The position numbers and the translations under genes were made by a program. From Lentimicrobium saccharophilum (lineage in GTDB: Bacteria > Bacteroidota > Bacteroidia > Bacteroidales > Lentimicrobiaceae): 64,000 bases of DNA. This document shows, piece after piece, positions 61,041 through 64,000 of this stretch. Numbering within the stretch: position 1 is the stretch's first letter; every line of letters starts with the position of its first letter. The stretch is taken from contig NZ_DF968182.1 in assembly GCF_001192835.1 (NCBI RefSeq), forward strand, positions 256,349-320,348, given 5' to 3'. The notes beneath the pieces are model-generated. The model did not search any database and was not told the DNA's origin. It saw only the letters and a program-made list of their open reading frames with translations.

Positions 61041-61778
61041 TTACTTATTGAGCTTCGGACTCATGGCGCTTTTGGCGATAATATACATATCCACCGTACA
61101 GTTGAAAGTCTGCCCCTGGGCAACCTGGAATTCCGTAAGCTGCGGACTGCCTAAACCGCCGGAACCATACCAGCCTACATAGTCACCCGATGTCCATGTG
61201 GCACTGTTGTCGATGTCTTTCCATACATCCAGGTAATAGTTACCAGGATTAACATTTGTAAGGGTAAACGAAACTGTTGCACCGGCTCCTGTAACAGCGC
61301 CGTATTTGATGGGTTGGTTGTACAGCCAGTTGTCATAGGAAGTGTAGAGACTGACCTTGGCGTTCGACAGATCGCCTGACACCCCGGCCGGGAAGCGGGC
61401 CGTGCCGGTAACCTGGGTTACGGCCGGAAGAACGGTCAGGGCGCCGTTACCGGTTGCAGATCCGCCTTTGCCATCGGTAACCGTAACCGTTACAGAGTGG
61501 GCGCCTTCGGCCGAAGGAGCAGTCCAGGATACACTGGCACCACTGCCGGTTATGGCCCCCCCGGTGACTACATAGGAGTATGTCAGCGGATCATTGTCGG
61601 GGTCCGTTGCCACTACGGTGACGGATGCAATGCCATTGGCATTGACACTCGGAGGATTAACAGTGACGCTGGATACTGTCGGGTTTTTGTTTGAATCATC
61701 CTTCTTGTCGCAGGATTGCAATCCGGCTGCAATAAGAAGGGCAAGAAAAAGAATCATGGGTAAATGTTTCATTTTCAT
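61041..61778 (-). CDS. PKD/Ig-like domain lipoprotein
   Basis: 245 residues: a lipoprotein signal (MILFLALLIAAGLQSC, lipobox Cys at about 23), then a PKD-like Ig domain (about 33-118, VTVVATDPDNDPLTYSYVVTGG, ending VTVTVTDGKGGSA), then a C-terminal beta domain (about 120-235, NPGNYYLDVWKDIDNSATWTSGDYVG) resembling prealbumin-like or carboxypeptidase-regulatory-type folds. It is probably an outer-surface or periplasmic lipoprotein. No specific function is recognised. The gene is isolated between the terminator region and an eIF-2B-like gene. Confidence 0.75.
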   Translation of the reverse strand: MKMKHLPMILFLALLIAAGLQSCDKKDDSNKNPTVSSVTVNPPSVNANGIASVTVVATDPDNDPLTYSYVVTGGAITGSGASVSWTAPSAEGAHSVTVTVTDGKGGSATGNGALTVLPAVTQVTGTARFPAGVSGDLSNAKVSLYTSYDNWLYNQPIKYGAVTGAGATVSFTLTNVNPGNYYLDVWKDIDNSATWTSGDYVGWYGSGGLGSPQLTEFQVAQGQTFNCTVDMYIIAKSAMSPKLNK

Positions 61779-62038
61779 TGAGGTGGGATTTAGGTTAGTA
61801 CTTGGTTTATAGGAATGCCAAACTTGTTTAAACCGGGGCAGAACAATAAAATTTTTTACGCTGGAAAGTAAGGAAGAGACAATAGAGTAATGGCAGGGTC
61901 AATTATATCTATACAAATATAGCGTATTTTAAGAAAAAGTCAATATGTACAGGCTTAAAAAAGTCTTGAATCAAGCCTGAATTCAATGTTACAGAAATCA
62001 ATTCCTGAAAGCGGCGGGTGTGATAATTTTTATGCTGT

Positions 62039-62911
62039 TTATTTTTTTGTCAGGTCCCACCAGGTATCTTCAAAGAAGTAGGCGCTGACAAGATCTTTTG
62101 GCGTGAATTCGAAATAGTAGTTAACCGGAGTGATGGCATGGGGGGCGTTTTGCCATAATTCACCCGAAGGTTCTTCCGGTTCAAAAATAGCTTTGATGCG
62201 GCTTTTAAAATCGACTGGCGACCTTTTCCTTGAATCGCAGATCACATAGAACGGTTTGCCGGCCTCGCGACATACCAGGGCCAGCGGATAGGTGCCTATT
62301 TTATTGGTGAATCCGTCTTCAAACACATTGTCGGCGCCCATTACGGCAAAGTCGATTTCATGAATAAACCTGCCAATGGCCGCTTCGTTGATAAAATGGA
62401 CCTTACAGCCAAAGTCGCTCAATACCCTGGCCTGAAGCTTGCCCTCATATACCGGGCCCGACATTGTCTGGTAAACGGAGGGAAAAATATTGTGGGTAGC
62501 CAGATGCTCAAAAAGGATATGGATACTGGAACTGTTGCTGTGTAAAAGTATCTTCTTCCCCTGAAAACCAATCAGGCGCTCCATTCTTTCGGCCGCCTGC
62601 CCGATGCTTTCACTCCAGATCTGGGTATAGGTACTGATAAAGCGCGTAATCCGGGCAACCGTCTTTTCCTGTGTCCAGGATTCGCCGTCGGCCTGATCCA
62701 GCAGATCGTAAAACTGCTGCATGAAATGGTGGAGTACCGCCAGGTCGGGGAAATGGTTGATCACCTTGTCAAGATTCGTTCTCAAAAAGTTATGATCTAT
62801 ATCTGCTCCGTTGATATAAGTCTGTATACTCTTTATGATTTTTTCCAGAATTGCCGCTGAGCCGGAATAGTTATCCGACAGGAGTTCCCGAATTTTCAGT
62901 TGGAATGACAT
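62039..62911 (-). CDS. eIF-2B alpha/MTNA-like isomerase family protein
   Basis: 290 residues from the ATG at 62911. The C-terminal part has the IF-2B fold: ILLHSNSSSIHILFEHLA, FINEAAIGRFIHEIDFAVMG, GADNVFEDGFTNKIGT, LALVCREAGKPFYVICDSRK. Families of this fold include methylthioribose-1-phosphate isomerase and ribose-1,5-bisphosphate isomerase; which applies here is not clear. The N-terminal helical region (about 1-110) is of the eIF-2B-subunit type. Cytoplasmic. It is divergent from the aldolase gene. Confidence 0.8.
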   Translation of the reverse strand: MSFQLKIRELLSDNYSGSAAILEKIIKSIQTYINGADIDHNFLRTNLDKVINHFPDLAVLHHFMQQFYDLLDQADGESWTQEKTVARITRFISTYTQIWSESIGQAAERMERLIGFQGKKILLHSNSSSIHILFEHLATHNIFPSVYQTMSGPVYEGKLQARVLSDFGCKVHFINEAAIGRFIHEIDFAVMGADNVFEDGFTNKIGTYPLALVCREAGKPFYVICDSRKRSPVDFKSRIKAIFEPEEPSGELWQNAPHAITPVNYYFEFTPKDLVSAYFFEDTWWDLTKK

Positions 62912-63000
62912 TTTACTTAACGATCTGAATAACAAGGAAAAAAAGAAATACCGAAGCAGACTATTATGCGTAGCTGAAAGGTGTTTATGTCAAAATTGAT

Positions 63001-63008
63001 TACCTTTG
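63001..63008 (+). promoter_or_regulatory. -7 promoter element of fba
   Basis: TACCTTTG matches TAnnTTTG, 41 bp before the ATG at 63050. The -33 is unclear. Confidence 0.5.
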
Positions 63009-63049
63009 CAAAAGTAAACCATTCAGTTCAAATTAACCCATTTATTAAG

Positions 63050-64000
63050 ATGTCAGAACGAATTTTCGATAAGGTGAAACCCGGCGTCGTTACCGGTAAT
63101 GATGTTCAGGAAGTCTTCAGGATTGCTAAGGCAAACGGTTTTGCCATGCCGGCAGTGAATGTGGTAGGCACCGATTCGGTGAACGCGGTGATGCAGGCTG
63201 CGAAAGAAGTAAATGCGCCTGTAATTATTCAGTTTTCTAATGGTGGCGCGCACTTTTACGCAGGCAAATTTCTGAGCAACGAAGGCGAACGTGCGGCCAT
63301 TGCAGGAGCAGTAAGCGGAGCCAGGCACGTGCACATGCTGGCCGAAGCCTATGGAGTGCCGGTGATTCTGCATACCGACCATGCAGCGAAGAAATTACTC
63401 CCGTGGATTGACGGGCTGCTCGATGCCGGAGAGAAGTTTTATGCCGAAACCGGGAAACCGCTTTTCAGTTCACACATGCTTGACCTGTCGGAGGAAAGCC
63501 TGCAGGAAAATATTGAAATCTGCAGTAAATATCTGGCCCGCATGAGTAAAATGGGCATGACCCTGGAAATTGAACTCGGGGTAACCGGCGGAGAGGAAGA
63601 CGGGGTAGACAACACCGGTGTTGACAGTTCGAAGCTTTACACCCAGCCCGAAGATGTGGCTTATGCTTATGAAGCGCTGATGAAGGTGAGCGACCGTTTT
63701 ACCATTGCTGCGTCATTTGGTAATGTTCACGGGGTTTACAAGCCCGGTAATGTCAAATTGCAGCCGGTCATTCTGAAGAATTCACAGGATTACATCCAAA
63801 AGAAATTCAATACAACCGACAAGCCGGTGAATTTTGTATTCCACGGCGGTTCGGGATCCAGCCGCGAAGAGATCCGTGAAGCCATCTCCTATGGTGTGAT
63901 CAAGATGAACATTGATACTGACACCCAGTGGGCTACCTGGGAAGGGGTTATGAATTACTACAAGAAAAATGAGGGCTACCTTCAGGGCCAGATCGGTAAT
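63050..64000 (+). CDS. fba: Class II fructose-bisphosphate aldolase (cut by window end)
   Basis: From the ATG at 63050, 317 residues are visible and the frame is open at the window end. Zinc-dependent class II aldolase: VPVILHTDHAAKKLLPWIDG (zinc His), FSSHMLDLSEES, MTLEIELGVTGGEEDGV (metal Glu), FGNVHGVYKPGNVKL (His), FVFHGGSGSSREEI (His) and KMNIDTDTQWATW. It cleaves fructose-1,6-bisphosphate in glycolysis or runs in reverse in gluconeogenesis. Family length is about 335-360, so only the last few tens of residues are missing. Divergent from the eIF-2B-like gene. Confidence 0.95.
   Translation, partial: MSERIFDKVKPGVVTGNDVQEVFRIAKANGFAMPAVNVVGTDSVNAVMQAAKEVNAPVIIQFSNGGAHFYAGKFLSNEGERAAIAGAVSGARHVHMLAEAYGVPVILHTDHAAKKLLPWIDGLLDAGEKFYAETGKPLFSSHMLDLSEESLQENIEICSKYLARMSKMGMTLEIELGVTGGEEDGVDNTGVDSSKLYTQPEDVAYAYEALMKVSDRFTIAASFGNVHGVYKPGNVKLQPVILKNSQDYIQKKFNTTDKPVNFVFHGGSGSSREEIREAISYGVIKMNIDTDTQWATWEGVMNYYKKNEGYLQGQIGN

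Overview
The window looks like a chromosome segment from a member of the phylum Bacteroidota, probably a Bacteroidales/Marinilabiliales-type free-living or sediment organism. The basis is threefold. Type IX secretion components are present (SprA, a PorP/SprF protein, an OmpA/PD40/TPR protein, and a giant cargo protein with a gliding-type C-terminal domain). Many genes are preceded by the Bacteroidota promoter pattern TTTG-N18-21-TAnnTTTG. SusC-like receptor and lipoprotein genes with SxC lipoboxes are common. No phage, IS element, CRISPR array or rRNA was seen. Most genes are ordinary chromosomal ones.

Layout. 1-5.6 kb: the end of a ferritin gene, a DUF3109 protein, then a minus-strand cluster reading Fur-family regulator > His-rich small exported protein > TonB-dependent receptor > two DUF4625 His-rich lipoproteins. 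A perfect 7-1-7 palindrome overlaps the regulator's promoter, so this looks like a metal-responsive (I infer zinc) uptake operon. 5.8-14.2 kb: metG, a csaA-DUF1801-rubrerythrin cluster with a perfect Fur/PerR-like box upstream, an LD-carboxypeptidase, yraN, a DUF2007-Usp-Usp fusion, and an RluB-type pseudouridine synthase with a long basic repeat-containing N-terminus.

14.6-30.4 kb: the accessory centrepiece. A 4204-residue secreted protein (about 12.6 kb) carries 30 tandem repeats of exactly 240 bp. It is followed by a PorP/SprF-family membrane protein and an OmpA-family protein with TPR and PD40 repeats, a typical T9SS type-B cargo cassette. 31-41 kb (minus strand): tonB, vanZ-like, gcvH, the 2410-residue translocon protein SprA, and ruvA.

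41-47.8 kb (plus strand): malic enzyme, malate dehydrogenase, a sirtuin without zinc cysteines, an FKBP lipoprotein, recX, prfB with its programmed +1 frameshift, and arsC-like. 47.8-55.3 kb: two GT39-type membrane glycosyltransferases, a methyltransferase, a C_GCAxxG_C_C protein, an Asp/Glu racemase-like protein and an MsbA-like ABC exporter. 55.3-59.1 kb (minus): a three-gene biotin-dependent acyl-CoA carboxylase operon. 59.4-64 kb: a HAD hydrolase, tRNA-Arg(CCG), a repeat-rich intergenic region, a PKD-like lipoprotein, an eIF-2B-alpha-like protein, and the start of a class II fructose-bisphosphate aldolase gene.

How it fits together: SprA with the PorP/SprF and OmpA-like proteins would export and anchor the giant repeat protein. 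The metal cluster and the rubrerythrin cluster each carry a Fur-family-like operator. The rest is central carbon metabolism, translation and DNA repair housekeeping. All functional assignments come from reading the sequence and from knowledge of the families; no database search was run.
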